This document shows positions 43,501 to 52,015 of a stretch of DNA of 64,000 nt, one piece after another. The notes below the pieces were generated by a model that was not told where the DNA came from, ran no database searches, and saw only the letters and a program-made list of their open reading frames with translations. Positions within the stretch are counted from its first letter, which is position 1. Each line of letters starts with the position of its first letter. Both the position numbers and the translations under genes were made by a program. The DNA is from Pseudomonas helleri (GTDB taxonomy: Bacteria > Pseudomonadota > Gammaproteobacteria > Pseudomonadales > Pseudomonadaceae): NCBI RefSeq assembly GCF_009600315.1, contig NZ_WIWC01000019.1, forward strand, positions 1 to 64,000, written 5' to 3'.

Positions 43501-46500
43501 CTCGGCAAAAACCGAAGCCGCGCTGCGGTTGCAGCTCCAAGCCCTGATTGCGGCATTGCAAGCGCGCGAATGGAATCAAGTCGACCTGCAAAAGATGAGT
43601 CATACCTTGCAAAGTGGCCGGCATCATTTTGCCTGGCGTTGCTGCGTGGTGATTAAGGCCAAAGACGACGCCGTTAGCCTTTTGCAACGATGCCTTGATG
43701 CGGGGCAGGGTTGCGCCAATGGATATGGGCAAGTTTCTCGAAGTTTTACTGTGGATAAAGACCGGCTCGATCAGGCACACGCCCTGCTCGCACGCACCGC
43801 CAAAGGTTATGAACCTGAAGCCCTGAGCACCACCCTTGAAACGCTTGGTCAACGGTATTGCGAGGGCTACGACTTACCGTGGGAGCTGCTGTTTGGTGAT
43901 CATTTGCCTGCACGTATCCATTTGCCGACTTATCCGTTCGAACGCGAGCGCTACTGGGCAATAGCCCAACCTACAGCACAGGTTTTGCACCCCCTTGTGC
44001 ATCGAGATACCCGCACTGCGGACCGTCAGCGTTACAGCACGCTGCTGACGGGGGATGAAAAGGTGCTACGGGATCATCGGGTTTCAGGTGCGCGTATTTT
44101 GCCGGGTGTTGCCCATCTGGAATGGGCACGGGCGGCCGTTCAGTTGTGGCAGGGTAATGATCTACCTGTTCGTCTGGAGCAAGTGGCATGGCTTGTGCCC
44201 TTGGTCGTCGACACCGAATTACAAGTGCATATCGATCTGGTGCCGGATGGGCAAGAGCGGATCGCTTTCCACCTCTACAGTGGTGAAGGTGCAGATGTTG
44301 TGCGCTATAGCCAAGGTTGGGTGCAGCAGATCCACGCGCCCAACCGTGCGGCCCCGTGGGTTGACGTGGCCCATGTGGGTGAACACTGTGTGGCTCATAT
44401 TCACGGTGACGATTGCTATGCCCGGTTTGCCTTGGCGGGCCTCGAACTTGGCCCGGCCTTTCAGGTAATACGTGAGGTCAAAATCGCTGAAACCGTGGCG
44501 CTGGGAGAGGTGAGCGCGGTTAAAGGTTTTGAAACCGACGAAGGCTGGATTTTACCCCCCGACGTGCTTGATGGTGCCTTGCAGGTGTGCGCGCAACTGA
44601 GTTCGAAGACGACGCTTGCCCTGCCGTTTGCGCTAGACAGTGTCGAGCAATGGGGGGCGATCCCTGAAACGGCCTTGGTGATTGCACGTCGAATAAATGA
44701 TGGCGAAAACGTGACGCCCAGGTTTGATATCGACATCGTAAATGCCGATGGCAGCATTGCGTTGCGTATGTGTGGTTTCAGTGCGCGTTTTAAGGCGTCA
44801 CCACAGCCGGCTGAAGCGGATGAGTTGATCCTCACGCCCGTCTGGTTGCCGGTGCCATCGCAAATCGTGAGCCCAACTCCTGCGTTGGGGCAGGTCGTGC
44901 GACTGATGGCTGATCCTGAGCTTTTCGAAGGCCAATTGTCCGTGCAGTGGCGTGCTGGAGACAGTAGTGAAACATTGCTTGAACACCTGAAAAAGCTGAC
45001 CGCGGTGACACATCTGCTGTGGCATGTTCCGCAGGGTGAGGTGTACTTGGCGAGAATGGGCCTGCGACTGATCAAGGCGTTGCTGGCTTTGGGCTTTGCT
45101 GAGAAGCCTTTGGAGTTGACGGTGGTGACCCGTCAGGCGCAGGGCCTGGGTACGAATGAAAAAATCGACCCAGAGCAGGCAGCCCTGCATGGGTTAATCG
45201 GCTCGCTGGCCAAGCAATACGCCCATTGGCGCATTAAGTTATTGGACCTGCCTGAGGCGCACAGCCTTACCGAAGATGTCCTGCTGGCGCAGCCCGTCAA
45301 CACTTATGGCAATGCCCGCCTGTGGCGAGACGGTTGTTGGTATCAACAGCAGTTGGCGCGTTGTGTACTGGGGCCTGTAACCAGCGCGGTGTATCGAGAA
45401 AGCGGCGTGTATGTGGTGATCGGCGGTGCAGGTGGGCTGGGTGTGGTGGTGAGTGAACATCTTATTCGCCAGTGCCGGGCACAGATGGTGTGGCTGGGGC
45501 GTCGGGAGGAGGATGACACTATCACCCAAGCCCGCAGCCGACTTGGCGAGCTTGGCCCAACGCCCTTGTATCTTCAGGTCGATGCGACAGACCGGGATGC
45601 GTTGGCACTGGCACAGATTGAGATAGTGCAACGTTTTGGCCCACCCAATGGGGTGATTCATAGCGCAGTGGTGCTGGCTGACACAGGGCTGGCCAGTATG
45701 GATGAAGCTACGTTCGAGGCGGCGGTGTCAGCCAAAGCGTTAACGGCACAGAGAGTGGATGAGGTGTTCGGGCATCACACGCTGGACTTCGTGCTGTTTT
45801 TTGGCTCATTGCAGAGTTTTTTGAAGGCTCCAGGGCAAAGCAATTATGCCGCAGGCTGCTGTTATTCAGACGCCTTGGCTTACGTGCTCGGGCAGCATCG
45901 TCCGTATCCCGTCAAGGTTATGCATTGGGGGTACTGGGGCAGTGTCGGAGTGGTTGCAACCCCGGACTATCAGGATCGTTTGGCACACATGGGCTTGGGT
46001 TCTATTGAACCGGGGCACGCAATGGCTGTACTGGATCAATTATTGGCCTCGCCTGTTGCTCAAGCCGCGTTCCTTAAAACCAGTCAGACCGCGCTACCGG
46101 CCTCCTTGGGTGTGTGCCTGCAAACGCTTGTCGAAGTGGCACCTTGGTTGCCCCGCGTGGAGCTGCCTGTCGATCAGCCCTCACCCTCACCGCCAGCCGG
46201 CATTGAGCCGGCGCAGCGCGCTTTTGAACAGCAACTGGCTCCTGTGTTTCGGGAGCGGTTGCTGGCAATAGAACCGCAGTCTGTTAGCCACATGCACCGC
46301 CCTTGGTACGAAGCAAGTTTGCGCTTGGTCGATACATTCAGCGTGATGGGCGAGCGGGGTGCTTATCCAAGGGAGGCCTCTGGAGTGCTATGGAGCGCAT
46401 ACGTGGAATCGCACAAGGATGACTCACAGACGGGGGCTCAGGTTCGGTTGACCAATGACGTCCTGCAACAATTACCCGAGATTCTGCGCGACGAGGTCCA

Positions 46501-48931
46501 GGCCACGCAGGTGATATTTGCCCAAGGCCAGGTGCAGCAAGTTGAAGCGTTGTACGGCAAGCATCCGGTGGCTAACTTCTTCAACAGCTTGCTTGGGGAT
46601 CGGCTGCAGGCATATATCGAGCAGCGGCTTGCCCAGGATCAGCAGGCACGCTTGCGCATTTTGGAAGTGGGCGCAGGCAGCGGTGGCACGAGTGCCACTT
46701 TGATTGCTCGTCTTGGCCCTTACGCCGCCCATATCGACCAATACTGTTATACCGATCTGGCAGGCGTTTTTTTAGGGCATGGGCAAGCGCAATTCGGCGC
46801 TTCGGTTGCGTACCTGCACACGGAGTTGCTCGATATAGAACGCTCCCCAATGGCCCAGGGTTTCAGGCCGGGGGATTACGACATTGTCGTCGCCACCAAC
46901 GTGTTGCATGCAACCCGCGATATTCGCAACACGCTGCGCAATACCAAGGCCCTGCTTAAAGGCAACGGTTTATTGCTACTCAACGAATTATCCGATGTCA
47001 GCCTTTTTCAGCATCTGGTCTTCGGCTTGCTGGAGGGTTGGTGGCTGGCGCAAGACAAGGATCGACGTATCGCCGACACACCTGCCCTCAGTGCCGCTGC
47101 CTGGCGTAAAACACTGACAGAAGCAGGCTTTAACTCCATCAGGATCACGCAACCGGCGAGCTGTGAATTGGGGCAGCACATCATAGAGGGATTTAGCGAC
47201 GCCATTCTTTGCTTTGAGGGGGAAGCGCAAGATCCTCAACAGGTTTCCCCTGGCGTTGAATCTGCCATGCCGGTTCGGATCACAGCCGCAGCCTTGGGAG
47301 CGCAATCAAACCTGCGTCAGACACTTCGTGCCTGTTTACTGCAAACCCTGGGGCTCAAGGACGCTCATTTGCAGGATGATCAAGCGTTTATCAGTTATGG
47401 CGTGGACTCGATCAGCAGTGTGGCGCTGGTTAATACCATCAATAACCGATTAGATCTGCGGCTGGCGGCCACCGTGTTGTATGACTATCCGACACTGGCT
47501 CGTTTGTGTGCCCACTTGCAAGAGACCGCAGTGCCACAGCCAGAGATTGTTGACTCTACGTTGAGCGAAACGCCGCTTTCAGAGGTGACGATGGCGCCTG
47601 TGAAAGAGCTTTTGGTGAGTGCCCAACCCCCTTCACCTGCGCAGACCTACCGCCGCGTTCTACTGGAGCGTCCCGGTTCTATTGACCAGATACGCGTGGT
47701 TGATGAGCCCCTTGCCGCCTTGGGGCCCCATGACGTGCGGATCGCCGTGCAGGCATTTTCCCTGAACTTTGGTGATCTGCTCTGTGTGCGCGGGCTTTAC
47801 CCCACTCAACCTGAGTATCCGTTTACCCCCGGTTATGAGGCGAGCGGCATTGTGACCGCTGTGGGTTCTGAAGTCGTAAGGGCTGCACCGGGTGACCGCG
47901 TCGTGGCGTTGGCTAACCACGCGCTGGGGGCGCACGCCACGGTGGTCACCTGTTCGCAGGATCAGGTTTTTGCATGTCCTTCGGGTCTATCGTTCGAAGC
48001 CGCGTGTGCCATGCCCTCTGCCGCTCTGACTGTAATCGAGTGTTTCACCAGAGCACAGCTCAAGGCGGGTGAGCGGATTCTTATCCAGACCGCGACAGGT
48101 GGTGTGGGCCTGATGGCTGTCCAACTGGCTCAACACATCGGCGCAGAGGTCTATGCGACGGCCGGTTCTCGAAACAAGCTCGACTATCTGGCAACGCTCG
48201 GTGTGCGTCACTTAATTAACTACCCGCAAGAGGATTTTGCCAATGCCATTCACCAGATGACACAAGGTCAGGGCGTAGACGTGGTACTCAATACACTCGA
48301 CGGTGATGCTTTGCAAAAAGGATTGAGCTGCCTCAGTGCAGGCGGACGCTATATCGAAATCGCAATGACGGCCTTGAAGTCGGCCCGCGCCATTGATCTG
48401 TCGTTGCTGGATAACAACCAATCGGTGTACTGCGTTGATATGCGCAAGTTGGGTCTGGAGCGGCCCGAGCTCTTACGCAAAAATTTTCAAACGATGGTTG
48501 AGCTGGTTGAGCAAGGCGCTATCGTCCCGACGTTGAGCAAAACCTTCCCGTTCGATGACATTCACAGTGCTTACCGTTGGCTGCAATCGCGTGAGCATAT
48601 AGGCAAAGGGGTGGTGAGTATTCCCCCATCACTGCAGCACCACGAAAGCGTTAGGGTTCCAACAAACTCAAATGATCTGGAGCCTATTGCCGTCATTGGT
48701 ATGAGCGGTCGCTTCGCGAGTGCCGGGTCGACTGAGGCGTTATGGGACGCACTGGTCAACGGTGTGGATTTGGTTGAACAGGTGTCGCGTTGGGAGGTGT
48801 CGTCATTGAGTTCCGTGTCGGCGGGTTCGTCCTGTAAGCAGGGTGGTTTTTTAACGGACATTGACTGCTTCGATCCATTATTTTTCAATATTTCGAGCAT
48901 GGAAGCGGCGGCGATGGATCCTCAGCAGTGA
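37526..48931 (+). CDS. Trans-AT polyketide synthase, truncated by in-frame TGA in KS3
   Basis: 3801 aa. The ATG at 37526 follows AGAGG; a TTG at 37481 is less likely. Domains: adaptor region (37560-37800), GNAT loading domain (37816-38400), ACP1 (Ser codon 38576), KS1 (38749-40010, Cys codon 39242), KR1 (40520-41800), ACP2 (Ser 41981), KS2 (42217-43440, Cys 42677), DH (43980-44800; HRVSGARILP, DVLDGALQ), KR2 (44820-46090), C-methyltransferase (46200-47220; ILEVGAGSGG), ACP3 (Ser 47408), MDR-type ER (47640-48630) and the first part of KS3. No AT domain is present, so malonyl units come from the trans AT-ER. Translation stops at 48929, before the KS3 active site. The same frame continues uninterrupted to 50878. 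Confidence 0.93.
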   Translation: MKCLIDDLTASRVGVLAIEAITRTPFFGATQENALFALDDLSHEPTQRDHLHASLLLLCERGYLDITRQGVFSFNARTASLFRTTPGLVDALDTSHAFVLRHPTLDDISQLIELDRLSQPVGLHTPEEELIRRVTTTPRTTLLLDVSGCIGAALYSQRIDAIEALRATDYADCIRLQRHDGQHVQLLGLYVLPSMRGRGYSDVLIDSMLLYARLLGSVKSVVGVTRCADYPKHRLEFAMHAYIREQNPLGQLLDPMLHFHVSHGARIREVLPGFRPGDVDNEGAGVLIQYELELAQRTQAPDIVNSSPKPQVQTLEKIEHTVRNLLLEVMGPQRFDAYGPHIPLMEMGLTSLELLELRRLLSAASGLELDATFFFYCNTPGAILGYWAERRVTPTAALESAAPTTSNVPIAIIGMACRLPGGLNNPQQFWDALLEGRDVIGPMPEARQALRREADGDFRWQAGFLEDVDRFDAGFFRISPKEAEWLDPQQRLLLEMSWAALEDASIAPNSVRGGKHGVFIGLMGSDYAALLGQGGSEGIEAQFATGSACSVAAGRLAYFLDWQGPALTVDTACSSSLVAVHLACRSLQTGECGLALAAGANVLLDDKRFQAFDRAAMLSSTGLCHTFDERGDGYVRAEGCAALVLKRLVDAQADGDRIVAVIRGSAINQDGSSASLTAPNPKAQQAVIEAALASADVDAPSIDYLEAHGTGTPLGDPIEVQAAMQVLSLNRAPDRPLLIGSVKSNVGHLEAVAGIVGLIKTALCLQHEQIPGQLHFDRPNPHIPWDTLAVEVVKQTRAWPQGDKRAGVSSFGFSGTNAHVIVEAYPQRPVVDVPVDLPCAIILSARTEAQLVSRAQQLCRFLEQQDVELNALAYTLQTGRDAMPARLGFMARSVVEVRAILSGWLGTGHMPQGGFLGLASGAGRPAAPFVAYEGQLSEQLIEDWVAGTQVDWHRWYGAEKPRRLSMPTYPFADERYWLPNIRSSSTALAPAVEQSLLLTPIWERVDEHTDGPEVGTSNHVLWLSADPSSIHSAQRPSALFFAVADTSAMLVERLQVTRAWDHLVWLVPPEEPEAAVMGFRLIQALLILGYAHQALNLTVVTRQAQAIAPDEPIDPYHASVLGLMGSLAKEYPHWQVRLFDRPAEGDVPLHTWVRHSADPQGNVRVWRNEGWYRQRLVPCEWVDAPVSIYREGGVYVVVGGAGGLGVVLSDYLVRRYRAQMVWLGRRAEDELITQQRTRLAAYGPMPLYLQADANDLQALRRAHEVVRERFGAVHGVIHSVMQLADRPLAQMDEATFVLGLNAKMTAQDLDAVVGAQSVDFVMFFSSINSFLKTANASNYSAGCCFADACAHNFQRRGYPVKVMHWGHWGNTGGGCSPAYRAYMAQIGMTSTQPGEAMALLEQLLAGPLSRMVFARTSKDIVARMLGIAIASPVTPIQGAALGEIAPPINLEQSVIEDLTDQACRLLKLPAHGINPSLNLNTYGFDSILLMEYARQLSDRYGLTLSPSLFFSHTNLLQFAAYLLQFFTPAMISFYSPGVAPEPLPSPSQPARAQAIAQAPLAGDDEIAIIGMSGRFADARTVDELWNILRDARSAAHDFPSTRLSTADALHQRWLAAAPGLEEFDPLFFEISPHDAALIDPRQRLLLQEAWRALEDAAYGEHQLLKHTISLFVGVEAGDYGRLIAERNTLTANHEAILASRLAYVLNLSGGAIAINTACSSSLVALHQACQSLRTRECDTALVAGVNLLLSTQLYDQMAEAGMLAEQGVCYAFDQRAIGMVPGEAAVAVVLKRLSDALADGDPIRAVIAGSGINYDGKTQGITAPSGKAQTKLLQTVYERYNVNPDQLEYVVTHGTGTPLGDPVEVNALCDAFAPFTQRRQFCALTSNKPNVGHSLAASGLVSVVNLVQALEHETIPPSVHAEQQSTYVNWASSPFFVNTAARPWPQREGTVRLGAVSAFGMSGTNAHVVIRGAEALPAAKDSPTFAYALLVVSAKTEAALRLQLQALIAALQAREWNQVDLQKMSHTLQSGRHHFAWRCCVVIKAKDDAVSLLQRCLDAGQGCANGYGQVSRSFTVDKDRLDQAHALLARTAKGYEPEALSTTLETLGQRYCEGYDLPWELLFGDHLPARIHLPTYPFERERYWAIAQPTAQVLHPLVHRDTRTADRQRYSTLLTGDEKVLRDHRVSGARILPGVAHLEWARAAVQLWQGNDLPVRLEQVAWLVPLVVDTELQVHIDLVPDGQERIAFHLYSGEGADVVRYSQGWVQQIHAPNRAAPWVDVAHVGEHCVAHIHGDDCYARFALAGLELGPAFQVIREVKIAETVALGEVSAVKGFETDEGWILPPDVLDGALQVCAQLSSKTTLALPFALDSVEQWGAIPETALVIARRINDGENVTPRFDIDIVNADGSIALRMCGFSARFKASPQPAEADELILTPVWLPVPSQIVSPTPALGQVVRLMADPELFEGQLSVQWRAGDSSETLLEHLKKLTAVTHLLWHVPQGEVYLARMGLRLIKALLALGFAEKPLELTVVTRQAQGLGTNEKIDPEQAALHGLIGSLAKQYAHWRIKLLDLPEAHSLTEDVLLAQPVNTYGNARLWRDGCWYQQQLARCVLGPVTSAVYRESGVYVVIGGAGGLGVVVSEHLIRQCRAQMVWLGRREEDDTITQARSRLGELGPTPLYLQVDATDRDALALAQIEIVQRFGPPNGVIHSAVVLADTGLASMDEATFEAAVSAKALTAQRVDEVFGHHTLDFVLFFGSLQSFLKAPGQSNYAAGCCYSDALAYVLGQHRPYPVKVMHWGYWGSVGVVATPDYQDRLAHMGLGSIEPGHAMAVLDQLLASPVAQAAFLKTSQTALPASLGVCLQTLVEVAPWLPRVELPVDQPSPSPPAGIEPAQRAFEQQLAPVFRERLLAIEPQSVSHMHRPWYEASLRLVDTFSVMGERGAYPREASGVLWSAYVESHKDDSQTGAQVRLTNDVLQQLPEILRDEVQATQVIFAQGQVQQVEALYGKHPVANFFNSLLGDRLQAYIEQRLAQDQQARLRILEVGAGSGGTSATLIARLGPYAAHIDQYCYTDLAGVFLGHGQAQFGASVAYLHTELLDIERSPMAQGFRPGDYDIVVATNVLHATRDIRNTLRNTKALLKGNGLLLLNELSDVSLFQHLVFGLLEGWWLAQDKDRRIADTPALSAAAWRKTLTEAGFNSIRITQPASCELGQHIIEGFSDAILCFEGEAQDPQQVSPGVESAMPVRITAAALGAQSNLRQTLRACLLQTLGLKDAHLQDDQAFISYGVDSISSVALVNTINNRLDLRLAATVLYDYPTLARLCAHLQETAVPQPEIVDSTLSETPLSEVTMAPVKELLVSAQPPSPAQTYRRVLLERPGSIDQIRVVDEPLAALGPHDVRIAVQAFSLNFGDLLCVRGLYPTQPEYPFTPGYEASGIVTAVGSEVVRAAPGDRVVALANHALGAHATVVTCSQDQVFACPSGLSFEAACAMPSAALTVIECFTRAQLKAGERILIQTATGGVGLMAVQLAQHIGAEVYATAGSRNKLDYLATLGVRHLINYPQEDFANAIHQMTQGQGVDVVLNTLDGDALQKGLSCLSAGGRYIEIAMTALKSARAIDLSLLDNNQSVYCVDMRKLGLERPELLRKNFQTMVELVEQGAIVPTLSKTFPFDDIHSAYRWLQSREHIGKGVVSIPPSLQHHESVRVPTNSNDLEPIAVIGMSGRFASAGSTEALWDALVNGVDLVEQVSRWEVSSLSSVSAGSSCKQGGFLTDIDCFDPLFFNISSMEAAAMDPQQ
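48929..48931 (+). other. Premature stop codon TGA within KS3
   Basis: The frame reads Met-Asp-Pro-Gln-Gln-stop-Leu-Leu-Leu-Glu. Ketosynthases have Arg at this place (DPQQRLLLE; KS1 here has CGC and KS2 has CGC in DPRQRLLLQ). CGA to TGA is a single transition. The base after TGA is C, a context known to favour readthrough. Confidence 0.9.
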
Positions 48932-50878
48932 CTGCTGCTCGAGGAGACATGGCATGCCCTGGAAGATGCTGGTCATGCAGGGCGGGCCATAGAAGGTGCG
49001 CGTTGCGGCGTCTATGTCGGCTGCTCGGCGGGCGACTACTTGGATCTGCTGGGCGAGGCGGCGCCTGCTCAGGCTTTTTGGGGGAATGCGGCGTCGGTCA
49101 TTCCTGCTCGAATAGCTTTCCACATGAATTGGCAAGGTCCTGCCGTAGCCACAGATACGGCCTGTTCCAGTTCGTTGGTCGCGATTCATCAGGCCTGTCA
49201 GGCGCTACGTGACGATGAAGTGGATATGGCCATTGCGGGTGGGGTGTTTGTGCAGTGCACGCAGCGCCTTTTTCGCCAGGCCAATCAGGCCGGCATGCTC
49301 TCAAACACGGGACGGTGCAGTGTTTTTGACGACCAGGCGGATGGCTTTGTACCCGGCGAAAGTGTTGCGGCCATTGTGCTCAAGCGACTGTCGCAGGCAC
49401 AAGCCGATGGCGATACGGTTTATGGCGTCATACGTGGTTCCGGCATTAATTACGATGGAGCGACCAATGGCATCACCGCCCCCAGCGGGCCTGCGCAAAC
49501 GCGGTTGGTGCGTGAAGTGTATGAACGATTTGGGATTGATTGCGCAGCCATTCAACTGGTTGAAGCTCATGGCACCGGTACCGTATTGGGCGACCCGATT
49601 GAATTCAATGCGTTATCGGATGCATATGGCACTACGTTGCCAAGGGCCAAATGCGCGATTGGTTCAATTAAGAGCAATTTGGGGCATGCCGCGACAGCAG
49701 CAGGTGTGGTGGGCATGATCAAAGTGTTGCTGGCGATGGAGCACCGGCAGATTCCAGCTTCGCTCCATTTTCATCAAGGTAATCGCCACATCGATTTCGC
49801 ACACAGCCCGTTCTATGTCCCGACCCAAGCGGTTGCCTGGGAGGTTCCTTCTGGGGGGGAACGCATGTCGGCCGTCAGCTCATTTGGTTTTAGCGGCACC
49901 AATGCCCATGTGGTCGTTGCACAAGCACCCAGGCGTATTGAGCCTGTATCAAAACGGCCGTTCTTTTTGATTGTGCTATCGGCGCGCACTTCAGACCAAC
50001 TGCGTCAATTGGCTGAACAACTGGTGCACCAGATCAGTAGCAACCCTGTTGATATGGGCGCCATGAGTTACACGCTGCTGATGGGGCGCCGACATCATGA
50101 CGTACGACTGGCCTGCGTAGCAGCCGACATTGCACAACTGTGCGAACAGATGAGTCAGTGGCTCGATGGACAGCAACCACGAGATGTGATCAGTGGTCAT
50201 GCCGATTCGTATGATTTACAGGAGCAACCTGCCGGGCGGCAATTATTGGATGCCTGCCAGAACGTTTCATCACCCCAAGCATTGAAAGATGCCTTATCAA
50301 GCGTGGCCAGTTTGTATGTGCAAGGCGCTGAATTATCCTGGGAACGGATCTTTGACAGAGCCTCACGTCGCAGAATTCGATTACCGACTTACCCCTTTGC
50401 CCGTGAGCGGTATTGGCCACAGCCATCGACACCCCAAACCGCTGCAGTCACGCGCGTCAGTCAAACGTTGCCAGCGGCGAGCAACGAGGCGTCAGCAACA
50501 GTCCGGCAGGCTGTCCGCAAGATATTCAGGCGTGTGCTGGCCTTGAAAGATGAGCAGTTGGGAGATGACGTTGATATTGCGTGCTATGGGATCGACTCGA
50601 TTATTCGAATGGGCTTGGTAAAAGCACTCAACGAACACTTTGGACTTTCATTGGCCAATGCCGTGCTGGATGATCACCCCAGTGTCAAACGCTTATCTTT
50701 GTTTATTGAAACCACTGAACGACCTGTCGACATTTTGAAGAGTACCTCCCCTGTACCAGAGGGTGATGTTACAAACGTCGAACCGGCTAACGACAGAGTG
50801 TATTTGGCAGGTTCAAGTGCCTTGAAGGTCGAGATTGAAAGTGTCTGGAAGCTTTTATTTGTACGCCCGCAAGATTGA
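48932..50878 (+). pseudogene. C-terminal remainder of the PKS: KS3 and ACP4
   Basis: 648 codons in the same frame as the PKS, separated only by the TGA. It encodes the rest of KS3 with the active Cys (TACSSSL, codon 49163), both His motifs (EAHGTGT and KSNLGHAA) and GFSGTNAHV, then a KS-linker ending LPTYPFARERYW, and ACP4 (CYGIDSIIRM, Ser codon 50597). No reductive domain is present in this last module. The only internal start candidates (such as TTG at 49040) would produce a KS lacking its N-terminus. Apart from the stop, the sequence is intact and has no other frameshift, so the lesion looks recent or is bypassed. Confidence 0.88.
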
Positions 50879-50931
50879 ATCGTAGCGGATCAACTTTCCA
50901 AGGGCCTGGCAAGGGTCACTTTTCATGTGCG

Positions 50932-51939
50932 ATGGAACAGTCAATGCATTCAATGACCGGTAATGTGAATCAGGCGCCAGCTCCAATATTGGCGTTCAAA
51001 CAGCTCCCACAAGAAGTGGTGTGTTTCAAACAGGTTGCCCATGGTCGACCGGTATTTTGGATACATGCTGCAGCAGGAGGAAATTCCATTTGGCAGTATC
51101 AACGAATAGCCAATGTGAGTGAGCGAACGTTGTATGCCATTAAGCCGCCCTCTATTGATATTACGCATTATTGGTTATCCGGGATTGAAGCCAGGGCGTC
51201 CTACTACGTGGCTCTTATAACTTCAATCGACCCTGACGGGCCGTATGATCTGGGTGGGTACTCAATGGGCAGTACCCTTGCGTATGAAGTGACCCGGCAG
51301 TTGGTGTTGATGGGGCACAAGGTTCAATCACTGGTACTGATCGACCCGACAGACATGTCGAGTGTTCAGGCGTGGGCGGCGGCTCATAATAACAGTGACC
51401 TTGGGGCGCAATCGCTGGTGCTGAGAACCATGAATTTTTCATTGCTGCACGATGACTCGACGCAGGGCAAGACTGCGCGCGGCTCGCTAATCCATCGAGA
51501 CGATGTGTCGGGTTATACCAACCTGGATGCTTTTATCGAGCGGATTTATGACCTGGGTGTGCAGCGCGGGCTAAGGCTTGCCAAAGATCAGTTTATGCTC
51601 AGAGTGATCCAGGACCATCAATTGCTGGAAAGCCTGGTATGCAATGGCTACAACCGTTCCCTGCCTGAGCACTGTGAAGTACAAGTCTATCTTTTCGTCA
51701 ATCGAAGCAGGGCCATGCAAGGCACCGCCGCGCCTTATATATTAATGAGTGATTACTTATCCAGAGGGATTGAAGAAAACTACAACGCCGAGTGGCTGGT
51801 CAAATGCCGTCGTTTCAAAATAACTGAACTCGAATGTACGACTCACTTCATGTTGCTCTTTGAAGCCGAGTCTTTAAAACCCTGCGTTGAGCTGTGCAGA
51901 AAACTGTATCAGCTGGGCCCGGTTTCCCCTGTGCGGTGA
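50932..51939 (+). CDS. Thioesterase (alpha/beta hydrolase) for polyketide release
   Basis: About 335 aa. PVFWIHAAAGGNSIWQYQRIA opens the alpha/beta hydrolase fold, GGYSMGSTLAYEV carries the nucleophile Ser, and VLIDPTD and a late CTTHFMLL supply the Asp/His partners. It resembles polyketide/nonribosomal thioesterase domains encoded as a free protein. It would release the chain from ACP4. Start choice is open: a TTG at 50875 overlaps the PKS stop (TTGA), and ATGs exist at 50932, 50944 and 50953; GGA precedes the one at 50944. Confidence 0.85.
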   Translation: MEQSMHSMTGNVNQAPAPILAFKQLPQEVVCFKQVAHGRPVFWIHAAAGGNSIWQYQRIANVSERTLYAIKPPSIDITHYWLSGIEARASYYVALITSIDPDGPYDLGGYSMGSTLAYEVTRQLVLMGHKVQSLVLIDPTDMSSVQAWAAAHNNSDLGAQSLVLRTMNFSLLHDDSTQGKTARGSLIHRDDVSGYTNLDAFIERIYDLGVQRGLRLAKDQFMLRVIQDHQLLESLVCNGYNRSLPEHCEVQVYLFVNRSRAMQGTAAPYILMSDYLSRGIEENYNAEWLVKCRRFKITELECTTHFMLLFEAESLKPCVELCRKLYQLGPVSPVR

Positions 51940-52015
51940 ACTCATGGACTTGATGCGAACCGTTCATAACCTGTCGAAGGAGTAGCTGTTAGGTCCTGAA
52001 AAGAGAGCGCGCGGA

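Noticed and set aside
48929..48931. TGA read as selenocysteine
   Set aside because: The conserved residue is Arg, not Cys or Sec, and no selenocysteine insertion hairpin is evident just downstream. Mutation or readthrough explains it better.
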